64,000 bases of DNA from Lepraria neglecta (lineage: Eukaryota; Ascomycota; Lecanoromycetes; Lecanorales; Stereocaulaceae), in contig CM065650.1 in the NCBI GenBank assembly GCA_033220425.1, positions 3,844,001-3,908,000 on the forward strand, read 5' to 3'. Of this stretch, positions 47,632 to 58,463 are shown piece after piece. The translations under genes and the position numbers were made by a program. Each line of letters begins with the position of its first letter. The stretch's first letter is position 1. The notes beneath the pieces are model-generated. The model ran no database searches. It was not told the DNA's origin and saw nothing but the letters and a program-made list of their open reading frames with translations.

Positions 47632-50603
47632 CGTGATGGTTTCGAGTTTGTGTGTTGGATAGTTGAAAAGGGAAGAGAGAAGCGGAGGTGGACGATGCTT
47701 TTATATGTGTCTTTCGGGGGGCTGTGCATTGATAGCTGCTACGCATGTAAGACAGAAGGCACAATTGAGCTTGTGTAATTTGAGCTGTTTCCGTGGCTGT
47801 AAGTTGTAGGATTTGTCAATGGAGAAAAGTCCGCGCTCGAGTCAGCCTCGGGATGTCGCGATACAAAACGTCATAGGGCTGAGTGGCTGCATGATGATTC
47901 CTAAGCAGAATGATTCCTTCATCACTTGTTATACTTGTCAAAGCTGATAATAGTGGTTGTAACAATTGAATCAATGAACTTCTAAAAGAATGATAGTGGT
48001 ACAGGTATTGTATGAAGCTCGCTGTTGTTGATCCAATCCCCCCAAAAAGAATGTCACCTTCCAAGAAAAATTCATCCGATTTCACGAGCCTTCCCCCACA
48101 CCCAAATTCCTTCCAAGTCCCAGTACTTCTGGCCGAGGCCCTCCCTTGATAATTGCTGGTGTTCTTCGAATTGTTGTCGTGTTTTTGATGAATGCTTTGA
48201 TGATGTGATGAAGTGGTAGTGGATGAATGTTTTGATGATGTAGAGTTTTTGATGATGTGGAGGTGTTGATGGGAAAAGACTTGTGGATCCCTGTTTGTGG
48301 TGTTGTAGGCTATGGCGACAGGCCACCACATTGATGAAAAGTGTTGTTGATGTCGTGTTGTGTTCTTGTGTAGTCGACCGTCATGATTGAGGTCTGAATG
48401 ATAGTAATGGTGTTTTTAAACGACGATGAGGCCTAGCAAACTCTGATGTTTTGCCGCCGAGTGCGTTTTGAAGTGCTAGTGCCTTGACGCCTTGAGGTTG
48501 TCATCATTTGTTAGTAACGATGAGCGATGGTAGAGAGATGCCTTCGGGAGGAGTCTGTTGAGGTTCAGTTGGTGATTGAGGACCTGGACTGGTCGCAACA
48601 AATACTGACCTTGTGATCACTTGTGACCAAGTATGTAATAGACGGCCGAAGCTTTCTGTTAGTTGCCACTTGAAGTGGGTTCATGGGCTGCTGGGGGTCT
48701 CCGGTAGAGCTGCTATGACTTCAAATACTCTGGCAGTAGTAGCGAGATTCTGAGAGGGGCGGGAAGTTGGTGTTGGTTTGCGTCAGATCAGCTGGTCAGA
48801 GACTTGCTGGATGAGATTGTGAAGTGAGGCAGCAGGGTTGAATATGTTGTGACATTCCGAGGCGGCAAAGTCCGGTTGAAGCATTGTTGTTTGGATTGCG
48901 GTCGAAGCAGTGGAGTCGATAGTGATGTTAACAGTCAAGTTTGTATGGGTGGAATTTCTCTGTTTGAAAGTCACGTGGAGCCAGCAGAGCTGACTAGGTG
49001 TTGTAGACAGAGCTGTAAGGGTGGTGCAGGTCCGAATCTGAGGATGGAAGGGAGTGGAATAATGCCCTCGCATGGTCGTCTAGGTGGGATCCAGGTCAGT
49101 ATGGAGGTGGGTGATTGCGGATTGATTGCGGTATGTATGTTCCCAGCTCGAGATCGACATGGATGTCCTGCAGGCCCTTGAATCGCTTGGCGATGGTGTT
49201 GATGGCGGGGACCCAGGTCGATTCGTGGAAACCGTGGGTCACTGTGATGTCGAGCGAGATGCTGCGGACTGCTAGATGCATCTTCAGAGGCGATTTGGAG
49301 AGGTAGTGCGCGAACTGCTCGAGATGGTTCGAGCAGTCAAACGTGAATGTGTCCGTTGAGATGGGTAGTCATCTCGCCTCGTGGTAGATCTGACGGCAAG
49401 CCCGGAGGGATGCTAGAGTTGATCCGCCGGGATGAGCGTTGCGAGGGTTCTAATTCTTTGAAGTACATGGCTCGGGCGTCCCTGGTCAAAGGCGGTCTGG
49501 TCGCCTTGCACCTTATTTTCCCCGTGGCTTAGGCGTCCGTCCCTGGTCAATGGAGGCAGGGAGGGTGTGGCCTCGTACGGTCGCCTGGCATGACGGGCCA
49601 GGTCCGCATACCACTCCTATGCAAAGAAAAAAGCCCTAAACGCCGCGCCGGCAGCAAAGGCAGGAGCTGTAGGTACAGGAGAGGACTAAAAACGTGACGG
49701 CAGCAACGGTGGTAGAAAATACGAACAGCTCAACGGGTTTTGCTTCTGATTTTACTTATGAAGCTCCACAGGCGCCATCTCGGGCTACATGATCTGCAAT
49801 ATCAAGTGGATGGGGACATACGTTTGCCAAGTATGATATGTTAATCGTGAATGCTTCGTGACCACGTCTTCGATCACTGTAAATTCGCAGAATGAAGCCA
49901 AGTACAGTGTCTACGTGGCGTTGATCTAATAGAAATTCAGCAAAGAGGATGACGCGGGATTGATTGTATAGATCTCATGGTTTAAGGATTGAACGAGTGT
50001 GCCTTCCCGTCCCTAAGCCAAAGAAATCCAGATGACTGCCCCCACCAATGTCCCCAACCCTGCCACCACTGATTCCTGGAAACCTCAGGAATCCGTCTAT
50101 AGAGGATCTTGCTCCACTACAAAATACATTATCGACCTTCTTTGTATTCACTCGTCCTTAGGTTAGTCTTTCTTGGAGTCATCCTTCCGTTCACTATATA
50201 GCCGAAAGGCTTCGTACTACTTGGTCTACTCGTTGTAGTAGACGTGGACTGTTTGACCTGACTGTTCTACGACCTACCGAGCAGTCTTCATTCTCAGGGT
50301 AATATGCGGTCTGCTGTCGGAATGACTGGTATGTCTCGGATTCCTGACGACCGTATCAGCGACAATCTCGAGGCGAGATAGCTGTATTTACTTGATCAAC
50401 ACATGCTCGCAGTCGGGCGTGTTCCACACCGCCAATGTAAGGCTTTGGATCAATTGGCGTTTCGCAGGATTCTTAATACGCTGAAGGAACTTGACTGAAG
50501 GAACGCGGCCTGGCATTGTCCTCTTTTTGCTTGAAAATTCGAACTATGCGTGACTTTGCCTGTATCCACATGGCTCTGAAGGCTGGCGCCTAAACTAAGC
50601 CCC
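47632..50603. other. Gene-poor region
   Basis: Nearly 3 kb without a supportable intact gene. A 171-codon minus frame (48331-47816) is His/Ser-rich because of GATGATG-type low-complexity repeats at 48180-48270 and is not credible. At 49080-49370 a minus-strand fragment looks coding (listed separately). Short GGGCGTCCCTGGTCAA-like repeats occur near 49470 and 49530. The first 200 bases contain the thioredoxin reductase promoter. Confidence 0.45.
49096..49370 (-). pseudogene. Fragment of an unidentified fungal hypothetical protein
   Basis: The minus strand reads FDCSNHLEQFAHYLSKSPLK, then a RSISLDITVTHGF segment and a PAINTIAKRFKGLQDIHVDL segment, ending at a stop at 49096. The style (hydrophobic, 'upper/lower strand' pattern) resembles the second half of fungal 2EXR/F-box-like hypothetical proteins. 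No complete frame extends it either way. It is probably a remnant, possibly an exon of an unrecognised gene. Confidence 0.3.
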
Positions 50604-50807
50604 AAACCCCTGAGTAGCCACCGCCTTATAGGGCTGAACAGCATATATTCAGCGATTTTATTGCAGAAAACGTCTTATTCAATACCATTTAGCTAGCTAA
50701 CGATTCAATAACCTTCCTAATACGTTGCCCTGTTGAATAAGTTGGAATCACAACTAAAAAAATCGATTCTACTGTTCAGCCCTATAGGGTGGCTACTCAG
50801 GGGGTTT
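50604..50807. mobile_element. MITE-like inverted repeat upstream of the kinase gene
   Basis: AAACCCCTGAGTAGCCACC...TATAGGGCTGAACAG (50604-50641) and its near-exact complement (50772-50807) flank about 130 bases of AT-rich sequence. The arms differ by a three-base indel, and partial similarity extends outward on both sides. There is no coding capacity. A target duplication was not identified. It ends 110 bases before the predicted kinase start and may affect its promoter. Confidence 0.6.
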
Positions 50808-50916
50808 GGCTACTTAGGGGGTGGATTCTTCTATCTATCATCCGACGCAATCCATCGAATAAGGAATGCTATTTTAAGTCTGCATCCCTCACCACGCTTC
50901 TTTAGGCGAAGATCGT

Positions 50917-52552
50917 ATGTCGTCTTTGTCTCTTTCAAAGTGGCGCGTGCTGCCATCAACACGATTACCATACTCGAGACCGACATTGAGATCGACCTGG
51001 ACTTGGAAGCAGATGACTTCTAAGCATCACCCAAAAGAATCTGAAGCAAAGAGGACTGGAGCTCTCTACTGCGAAGTGGATGCTGAACCATTGGAACGGT
51101 ATCGGAAAGGCGGATACCATCCAACACACCTGGGAGACATATTCAAGGACGGGAGGTACAAGATTATACATAAACTAGGCTGGGGAGGTTACGCAACTGT
51201 TTGGCTTGCAAGAGACTTTATGTGAGCATATACTGACACTATCCATATACGTGAGGTTCTACAGAACGGTATAAGCTAACTTCAGAATAGGCTATCCCGC
51301 CACGTTTCTATGAAGATATTGGTCTCTGAACTGTGGCATAGTAGCCAGGAGGTCCGAATCCTCGAGCACTTATCGCAGGGACCGGCCAGCCATCCTGGAA
51401 AGAAGCATATCATACAGCTGCTAGATCGGTTTGAACACGAAGGCCCAAATGGTACCCACCCGTGTCTCGTCTTTGAGCCTCTTGGGCCAAGCGTTCTGTC
51501 CGAAGCCGAGTTATATACGAGTAATAGATTGCCTGGCAAAATCGCTTGGGAGGCTTCGAGGCAGACTATACAAGCACTTGCTTATATCCATGCCAACGGT
51601 ATCACACACGGGGGTTAGTTGTGATTGAGCTACTGTCAAGGCCTTTTTGCTCGCTCTCTGGATGCTGATTAGCGTGCACCTTTAGACCTGCATCCTGGTA
51701 ACATCGTCTTCGCGAACACGACGACGTCATGTCAATCCGATACAGATATTCTAAGGTCTTTAGGCGAGCCCAAAATTAGTGACGTTATACCGTCATCCGG
51801 GTTTTTCTTGACCGCGCAAGTCCCCAAATACCTCGTCCTCCCCGCCTCATGTCCCTCTGCGGCACCAGATTCCGAGAGCTGTCAGGTGAAGCTTGTCGAT
51901 TTTGGGGAAGCATTTCTAATTGGACAGCAACGCCAAATTCGCTGCCCCTTGGTCTTTCGGGCCCCTGAAGTTGTCTTAACATCTCAATGGGACCTGCAAA
52001 TTGACATATGGAGCTTAGGCTGTACCGTATTATACCTTCTGCTTATCATTTTAAGGTTTCTACTGATAAATGGCGAAGATATTCGAGCTGGTCGTCGGAT
52101 ACCCTCCTTTCGATAATTTCATGCCGAATAAAGATGAACTTATACGAGAATGGGTTTCAATGTTTGGAGATCTACCAGAAGAATGGAGAGAGGGCCTTCC
52201 TTCCCGGAGAGCTACTGGTACGTATATGTCGACTTCGCTTTCTATGATTCTCTGGCAATAGCCTTGCTGTGGAGCTATCAACGCCAGCCTATCTTTCTTT
52301 CTAGTTTGCGGTTCAAAACGAGATGTCTAATTCTGAATTGTAGAGGACCTCGAGTCCGAGCGAGTTACACTATGTGACTGGCTGCATGAGACATACTTTG
52401 ACGATGACAAAAAACAATACTTCTCCAAAGCAGATATCGATACTCTCGGTACGCTCCTACAATTAGTAATGCAATATCGCCCTTCGGACCGTCCCCGAGC
52501 GTCTGATTTGCTCAATCATACTTGGTTCCAACGCAATCCCTTTACGACATAG
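50917..52552 (+). CDS. SRPK-like serine/threonine protein kinase, apparently intact
   Basis: Five exons: 50917-51221, 51291-51613, 51686-52026, 52079-52217 and 52344-52552, giving 438 residues in one frame. Key parts are an SRPK-style entry EPLERYRKGGYHPTHLGD (about 57-74), glycine loop LGWGGYATVW (87-96), catalytic-pocket Lys in VSMK (107-110), catalytic loop HGDLHPGN (208-215, base Asp210), DFG (281-283), DIWSLGCT, and a C-lobe end RPSDRPRASDLLNHTWF. Introns carry CTAAC or CTGAT branch sites; intron 1 uses the second of two nearby AGs. SRPK relatives phosphorylate SR-type proteins, but this expanded fungal group has no known substrates. Met33 (51013) is an alternative start. It is the only intact gene among pseudogenes in this stretch. 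Confidence 0.82.
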
Positions 52553-52659
52553 CAGAGTTGGAACAGCTGTTTCCCGAATTCGAGGATCCTCAGATACCTC
52601 ATGGATGACATCGCCGCCGAAGCTAAGCAGGCGAGCGTGAGTTCCATGAAAAGGCGGAC

Positions 52660-53325
52660 TATCGGAAAGGTTTAGGTACTGATTGACTCCTTCCAGTTGC
52701 AGTTTAAGCCGTTCTGATAGCTTGGTGACCTGATCCATCGACGTATGCTGGAGGAGGATCGTAGACCCGGTGCTCTATAGCGAGACAGTAAGCCATAGCT
52801 ATCCAATAATACCCGGTAGGTTTTTAATTTTTCGCGAATTTGACGGTATTAAGCCGGTGGAATAGACTTTCGTGGTCGTAAGTCACGAATGGCGGATCTA
52901 ACGGCATGGTGCTTGCCAATCCGACAATCTTTTTGATAATCTCGGAGCGACAGCGTTCGCGGTGCGATATCTTCTCCCGCAGCGCAGCCAACCGAAGATA
53001 ACCCTCGAGGGGAAGGCACTCGACTAGGAGAAAAGGTGATCTCTGACATATTTTCGGGTTGTCTCCCTATGTACGCAGCGCGGCTGTCACGCATCTAGGC
53101 GGAGTCTGACGTGGTGATGGAGTAAAGGACGAAGACTTCCAGAACGGCGCGAATATATGAGAACTCATCCTCGTTTTCGGTAACGTATATCTTTATTATA
53201 AGGAGCGTGATGGTGGAGGCGAAGGTCTCCCGACCGGAGATAGAAAGCTCTTGAAACATGCTTTGCAGCTGATTAACATTCTTGTCTTGCTGGTGCAATA
53301 TCATTGTAGACGATGGATCGGTCAA
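52660..53325 (-). pseudogene. Unidentified degraded minus-strand gene
   Basis: Two minus-strand frames abut in the same phase: 53325-53095 ends at TAG and continues to 52849 (TAA). A third stretch (52738 downward) continues in another frame. The segment VNQLQSMFQELSISGRETF and the helical style look like the N-terminal part of a fungal regulatory protein, but I do not recognise the family. The upstream extension also carries TAG codons. Only the shared frame and composition support it. Confidence 0.3.
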
Positions 53326-54415
53326 GATGGAGCGCCATTTGTCTATACTTTCGTCTTTACGCAGGAGAGAACGCTAAATCTACCGGACTGCAGACATGGT
53401 CCGGGTTGTCCTATATGATTTCATTGTAAGAGTGCTCTTATACCTGAAAATTGGTTAGTATATGATTAATTCTAGCAGACTCCGTACAGTGACCTTCTAC
53501 TGATGTCTCTTTCGCGTATTGATCCTTATATAAGAACCCCAAATTTCTGAGGGAGTCATTTCTGGAGCATTCCTAGAAGAGCCATTTTTGGAGCACTGCC
53601 GAGTCGTGCATATATCATTGATCTTGAGGTTGCCCTGGCAGATGATTGAATGAAAAATGCCAGAACTGGATGCTCGGTGGTGTTGCTTCCGATTCTATGT
53701 ATGCCCTGATTATCTTCTCTCACTCTCTCTTTCTCAAGTCCTTATACATTGTAATAGATCGCTACCTCCACCTCTCCTCCCCCTGCTTTTGTCCAATAAT
53801 CTATAAATTTCACAGAAATGGTTATGACATACTATTGGGGTACCTCAGGACAAAAAATAAGACGTGAACTGATTCCATTGCTATGGACGCGTAAACAAGA
53901 TTGATCTCTAACCATAAAACGCTATTCCTCATCGGTCAACAGATCTCAATCCGAATCTCTATGCTCATACCTTGACAATCAAATGACCAATCAAAACCTA
54001 GTCCAATCGAATACTACTTTGACTTATGAAAGGATCTCTCTAAAGTGTATAGAGGAGCGCTTCCGTTTGCTTGGGGAGCCATAGTGAAATTTACTTTCCC
54101 ACTTCCCCGAGTAGGCACATTCATAGGAGCGACATCGAGTGGCGATGTTGGAGACGGCTTATCAGAAAGCATGTCGTAATCGTCAAAGAGTTGTGGGAGC
54201 TTGCGGCGCAGCCACCTGCTCAATGAACTTCTGAAAGGTTTGGGGGGACGTCCGTTGGATAGTCTTCGTCGAAAAATGATAATAAGGCATACGTTTCTTG
54301 GATCTGCTTTGCTATGATCTTCAGTTGATAGTTCTAGCGCTATTGCTATAATGAGTGGGACTTGCCAAAACACATATGGAAGCTTCCGGTCCTCATGTAC
54401 TAATCATGGGTGCCG
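53326..54415. other. Gene-poor region
   Basis: No domain was recognised. A 119-codon minus frame (54373-54014) has a hydrophobic start and basic middle but no family. It is left uncalled. Confidence 0.35.
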
Positions 54416-54522
54416 CCAATTCTGGATGCCACCATTTCTGGATATCGCCAGTTGTGGATGCCACCATTTCTGGATGCCTCCAGGATGTTGCCAATTATGG
54501 ATGCCACCAGTTGTGGATGCCG
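54416..54522. repeat. 16-bp minisatellite
   Basis: Six 16-bp units of the form CCA(N)TT(N)TGGATGCCA run from 54416 to 54522, with one 11-bp short unit at 54480-54490. Confidence 0.75.
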
Positions 54523-54625
54523 CCATCTAGTTCGCCTTCTAATAATGCAGCCAATTCTGAGGTGCTTGACAATAGTCCTTGATTATCCCATATCGAACCA
54601 TCCTAGAGATAATACACGAGGTTAT

Positions 54626-54831
54626 CAACTTTTTCACCAGAAAAGCGAACGGCTCCTTCGAGAAAAGCTTCGTAAGCGGAGGATAAATCTATTCAAGAAA
54701 GCGAACGAGTTGGCGCGGATGACCAACTCGAAGTTATATAGTTGTTCAATATGACGACAAATATCATACATACAAATCAACGGAAGAATCGAACTGGCCT
54801 CCTCCCGAAAGAGAAATTGTGAGTACGCCTG
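54626..54831 (+). pseudogene. MADS-like DNA-binding fragment with a frameshift
   Basis: LRKRRINLFKKANELARMTN (54670-54729) matches the basic helix of MADS-type domains (RRK..LFKKA.EL pattern), here in the short fungal variant. The expected next strand and the segment NWPPPEREIV (near 54795-54825) continue in a different frame from about 54735. A one-base change therefore breaks the gene. It would have been a small nuclear protein. No complete start is evident. Confidence 0.42.
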
Positions 54832-55307
54832 GTCTACGGTCAGACCAATACTGAAGATAACAGGGGATGCACGGCCACCAGTGCCACAGAAGTCCTGCAG
54901 ATTTTCACAGTCCTAAACCACGGGAAACTCAGAGGATGCCAAAAGCCAATCAGCCTGATAAAGGCCAAGTCGCCTTCAGATTCCTTAATGAGGCGGAACA
55001 CAATAGAGATCGCGCCATTGCTGGCAGACGTACCTTGATTGCAGCCCAGAACAAGTCATTACTGCGAGGAGGGTTGGAAGGCATGAAACTTCCAATGATA
55101 ATGTGGCTGGGCTATTTGATAGGCTTGCAACGGGGAGGTTGAAAGAAGTCTGGATATGGATAGTGGATATCTAGGAATTGTGCTATAATTGCCTTGATAA
55201 CGTCGATTGTGAAACCCTCAATCTCTCTAACTTTATGGTTTAGACCGCCTCAAGAGCAAGATTGAAGACCTATAAAGATGTACTCCCTCATTTCACCAAT
55301 AATGCAA
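54832..55307. other. Unassigned sequence
   Basis: A 91-codon plus frame (54867-55142) has no recognisable domain. Nothing else is supported. Confidence 0.3.
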
Positions 55308-56411
55308 TTATTTCTTGTCTTTCCCCTTTGGTTTCTTAAACACAGGCTCAGACGTCTGAGATAACGGAAGTCCCGGCTCTGTCTGTTATAAGTCCGAGGT
55401 GGTCAATTGGCTGTCATTCTGTTTGAAGGACTCAAGGTTTGATTACTAGGAGAAGGACTCTACAGCGAAGTCTTCTGGGTTGGGTAGCTAGTCAACGGCG
55501 GAACAGATTCTTTCGTAATGGATTGGATAAAACATTTCTAAGACATTCGTCGTAAACTTGTATAAAGTCCACCTCTCTTCGCCGTCCTCGCTGGTGAAAT
55601 CAAATTTCTTTATGGGATGACGGTAAAATAGAGTATGCTTTTCCTTGATCAACGTGTAATGCCCGTACATTCTTACGGCCTCATTGTCGTGCGAAATTGA
55701 GAAGGTAAGGATTCTCTAGTTGAGCTCGTCTTGACGCGACACCAATCTATACAACTCGACGACAGCATTTGCCGCAACGGCGGCGCTATGAACGTTCTGC
55801 CCTTCGTTGCCGCATTTCACCTCCGCTGTCAGGAATGGGAAATATATCTCATCTATAGCCACGAGACGCGACGTCGTCTGCCAATCACCAATAGAGGGTT
55901 GCAATTTCTTAAGTTGGTCAGAGGTAAATGCAGATGACTTGCATCCTACAGCAAAGTCGGGCTACGGGCGAGGACCTTTAACGAGGGGGATAGATTTGAT
56001 CCAGCTTTCATCGACCGTTTCGATCAAGTGCTTAAGGTGTTTTGTCCCACGACGAAACAGTTCTTCTGGAGCGGGAACGATTAATCGACCAATGTCTTAG
56101 ATCACTCTCGCCTCGTTTCGGTTTGCTATATCTTTACAAGTCAATTCAAATAGATCATCGTTAAACAGAGAGTCTTTTAGAGCTGGCTATTCTTTCTTGA
56201 GCAGTTCTTGGCAAAGGGCCTTGTCAATTTGGGCAGCTCGCAAGTACGGTTCAGGCTGGCCCATGTAAATGCCCACGGATTCAAGCATCTGCTAGTAGCG
56301 CCGACTTCTGACGGCGGGATTCTTTCCCTCTCTTAGAGAAATACCGCTAATATCCGATTTATATTTGCTGAGAGACAGAGTAGACCTTTTCCGGGTAAGC
56401 GACCGACTCAT
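55308..56411 (-). pseudogene. DUF7924-like gene disabled by in-frame TAA/TAG stops, no indels
   Basis: From an ATG at 56411 one frame runs 367 codons to TAA at 55308-55310. It has the pattern of the fungal DUF7924 family: DSLFNDDLFELTCKDIANRN (about 80-99), LIVPAPEELFRRGTKHLKHL (about 110-129), PDFAVGCKSSAFT, YFPFLTAEVKCGNEGQNVHS, RILTFSISHDNEAVRMYGHY, FYRHPIKKFDFT and FYPIHYERICSAVD. Nine internal stops lie at codons 40, 75, 105, 150, 232, 308, 322, 323 and 342. All are TAA or TAG, and several sit where relatives appear to have Gln. No frameshift is needed. This is what RIP does to a duplicated gene. The function of the family is unknown to me. Confidence 0.8.
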
Positions 56412-57517
56412 ATTACTGTCTTACTCGAAACTCCCTCCTGGCCAGCTTCCTTCTTCGATCTAGCGTTAGATCGGATTGACGTCGCTGTTCTTGGTGTCAC
56501 GGCCCAGATCTATACGTATTGCGCTCTCAACAATGGGATTTACAGGTGAGGTTCGTCGTCGCTTTCGGATAGGTCTCTCCTGGTTCTAGGAGCGCGGACG
56601 GCTAGGTGCTCCGACCTCAGCGTTTTGATTCGGTCTAAGCTCTTTACTTTACTTTCGCTTTCGATCTAGATAGGAAGGTCTAACTAAGGCTGATGGACCG
56701 TACAGATACTTAGGCTCGAGCTAGCGGTCATATTGTGAATTGAAGGACTATAGAACATATCTCTTTGTCAGGAGTAATACTTATTGGTAAAGGAAGTTGA
56801 AGGAGTTGCTCTTAGATCTCCGGTTACTTATAGAGACGTATACTCTTTTATAGACGTGCGCTCTTAAAAACGGGTGTAAGCGCCTCCTTTCTTCCAATAC
56901 CGCGTTCGTATACTACTACGGGCTGTTAACTAAAGAAAACTTTGGGCATGTGTAAAAGCCGTATTACCTAGTTGCCCCGCGCTGAAGTTTGCCGGCCAGG
57001 TCTTTTAACGTTTGATTTCGCTCGTGATGGGGATATGATGATTAGGAATGATAGGAGGGAAGGCACACGTCTTTATTGCCGCTAGGGTGCCGAAGGATGG
57101 TGTTATGAACAACCTAACAGAAGATGTGGTGGTTGGCGAGCAAGGACGCCTTGACGGCGGCACAAATTTAGGGCTGTAACAGTAACTTTGATTGGTCCAA
57201 CAAATTTCCCCTAGCAACCGGGATAATCCGCCGCCGCTTAGATTCGTAAGCACAGGGTTCAACTGTCTGGTCGATGGTGATCAAAACAAGCCCATCTGCC
57301 CCCACAGGCCGCCGTGCAACTCAGACCTCTATGAGGGCTATGCAATGAAGGTGTTTCGAAGGATGGCTTCCACTCTACCTATACAAATTGGTCGTCAGGC
57401 GAATGGCACTCATAGCAATTATCCTATTTCGAAGCAGCTGCACCGAAACATATGGCGAGCTGTGTAAGGACTCTCATCCACTACAATATTTGGTTCGCTT
57501 CTTCTAACTTTTTGCAG
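56412..57517. other. Unassigned sequence, partly RIP-like
   Basis: TGTCACGGCC at 56495 resembles the start of fungal Gypsy LTRs, but no matching end or second copy exists in the window. Between 56600 and 56960 the composition is TA-rich as in RIPped DNA. Opposed frames at 57005-57467 have no domain. Confidence 0.35.
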
Positions 57518-58463
57518 TGATCAATAAACGAAACAGGATGTCATTGTCAAAACCGCGCCAGACTTTCTCTTCCGTAACGAGCGTGATATCCTTAAGCGTT
57601 TCTAGACCATACCTTCTCTTCGCCGCCTGATTAACGAGGTCTAAGATCCTCCTTTACTAGTCTTAGAACATCTTAATAGTAATCTGTTGATCGAATCGGC
57701 GACAAAAAACTTCAATCTTTAGAAGTAAAACATGTTACAACGGCTGTCTTACAAGCTCCAGTAGCTTTGCACGAGGAGGGGATCGTCTATACGGGTACGT
57801 GAAAGGCCATAGCTACAACATATCATCACATAACCCCTGATCCCTGATAATAGATATCAAACCTGATAATATACTGGTCAATTATGGTGACAGTGGAAGT
57901 CGCTTCAGTAATATCAAATTGGCGGACTGCGGAGATAGCACATACGTTGATTCCGTCGTCGAAGAGTATATTATCGGGGCTACTATCTTTCGAAGCCCTG
58001 AAGCGATGCTTAATCTTATCTGGGGTCTACCTACAGATATTTGGTCTTTGGGTGCTACGGCAAGGTTCCCCCTCACGATACTGATAGATGTGTTCCGTCT
58101 ACTAACTCTGTAAAGCTTATAAGTCTGATATGGGGAGAAAATTGGCATATTTTTAAGCCCTCTAATATCGATCCGATAGACTCGGCATATCCTATAGAGG
58201 TATTACGGCAAGATGAATGTTTTGGCCCTTTTCTACTAAGCTATACAAGCCTTGCGGATGATAATAGACTTGATACGCTTATAGTTATTACTGAATCGGT
58301 AGAGAAGCGAACGCCTTTCGAGATAGCTTCTTCTCAGGAAATCGCGAAGGAGGATCGGGAGTTCATTAGCAAGCTAATACAGCTAGACCCAAGAGACAGA
58401 CCGTCCGCCAAAATGTTGCTGCAGGATGCGTGGCTTATAGAGTGTACAGCGGCTTCCAAATGA
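57518..58463 (+). pseudogene. Degraded fungal SRPK-related kinase
   Basis: An exon begins after a CTAAC...GCAG acceptor at 57517. It reads DVIVKTAPDFLFRNERDILK (57537-57596), then TAG at 57603 and TAA at 57642, and a frame change near 57700-57727. It continues ALHEEGIVYT to 57794. A 59-bp intron follows, then DIKPDNILVNYGDSGSRFSN (from 57854). The DFG position reads DCG; then DIWSLGAT to 58059. A GC-AG intron (58060-58115) precedes LISLIWGEN and a C-lobe ending LDPRDRPSAKMLLQDAWL with stop at 58461-58463. It is a different kinase subfamily from the gene at 50917, with the catalytic loop HTD normally preceding IKPDN here as YTD. At least two stops and one frameshift make it inactive. Confidence 0.72.

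Noticed and set aside
47816-48331. 171-codon His/Ser-rich minus frame
   Set aside because: Driven by GATGATG low-complexity repeats; no domain and no homologous style.
54014-54373. 119-codon minus frame with hydrophobic start
   Set aside because: No family recognised and no supporting neighbours; left as unassigned.
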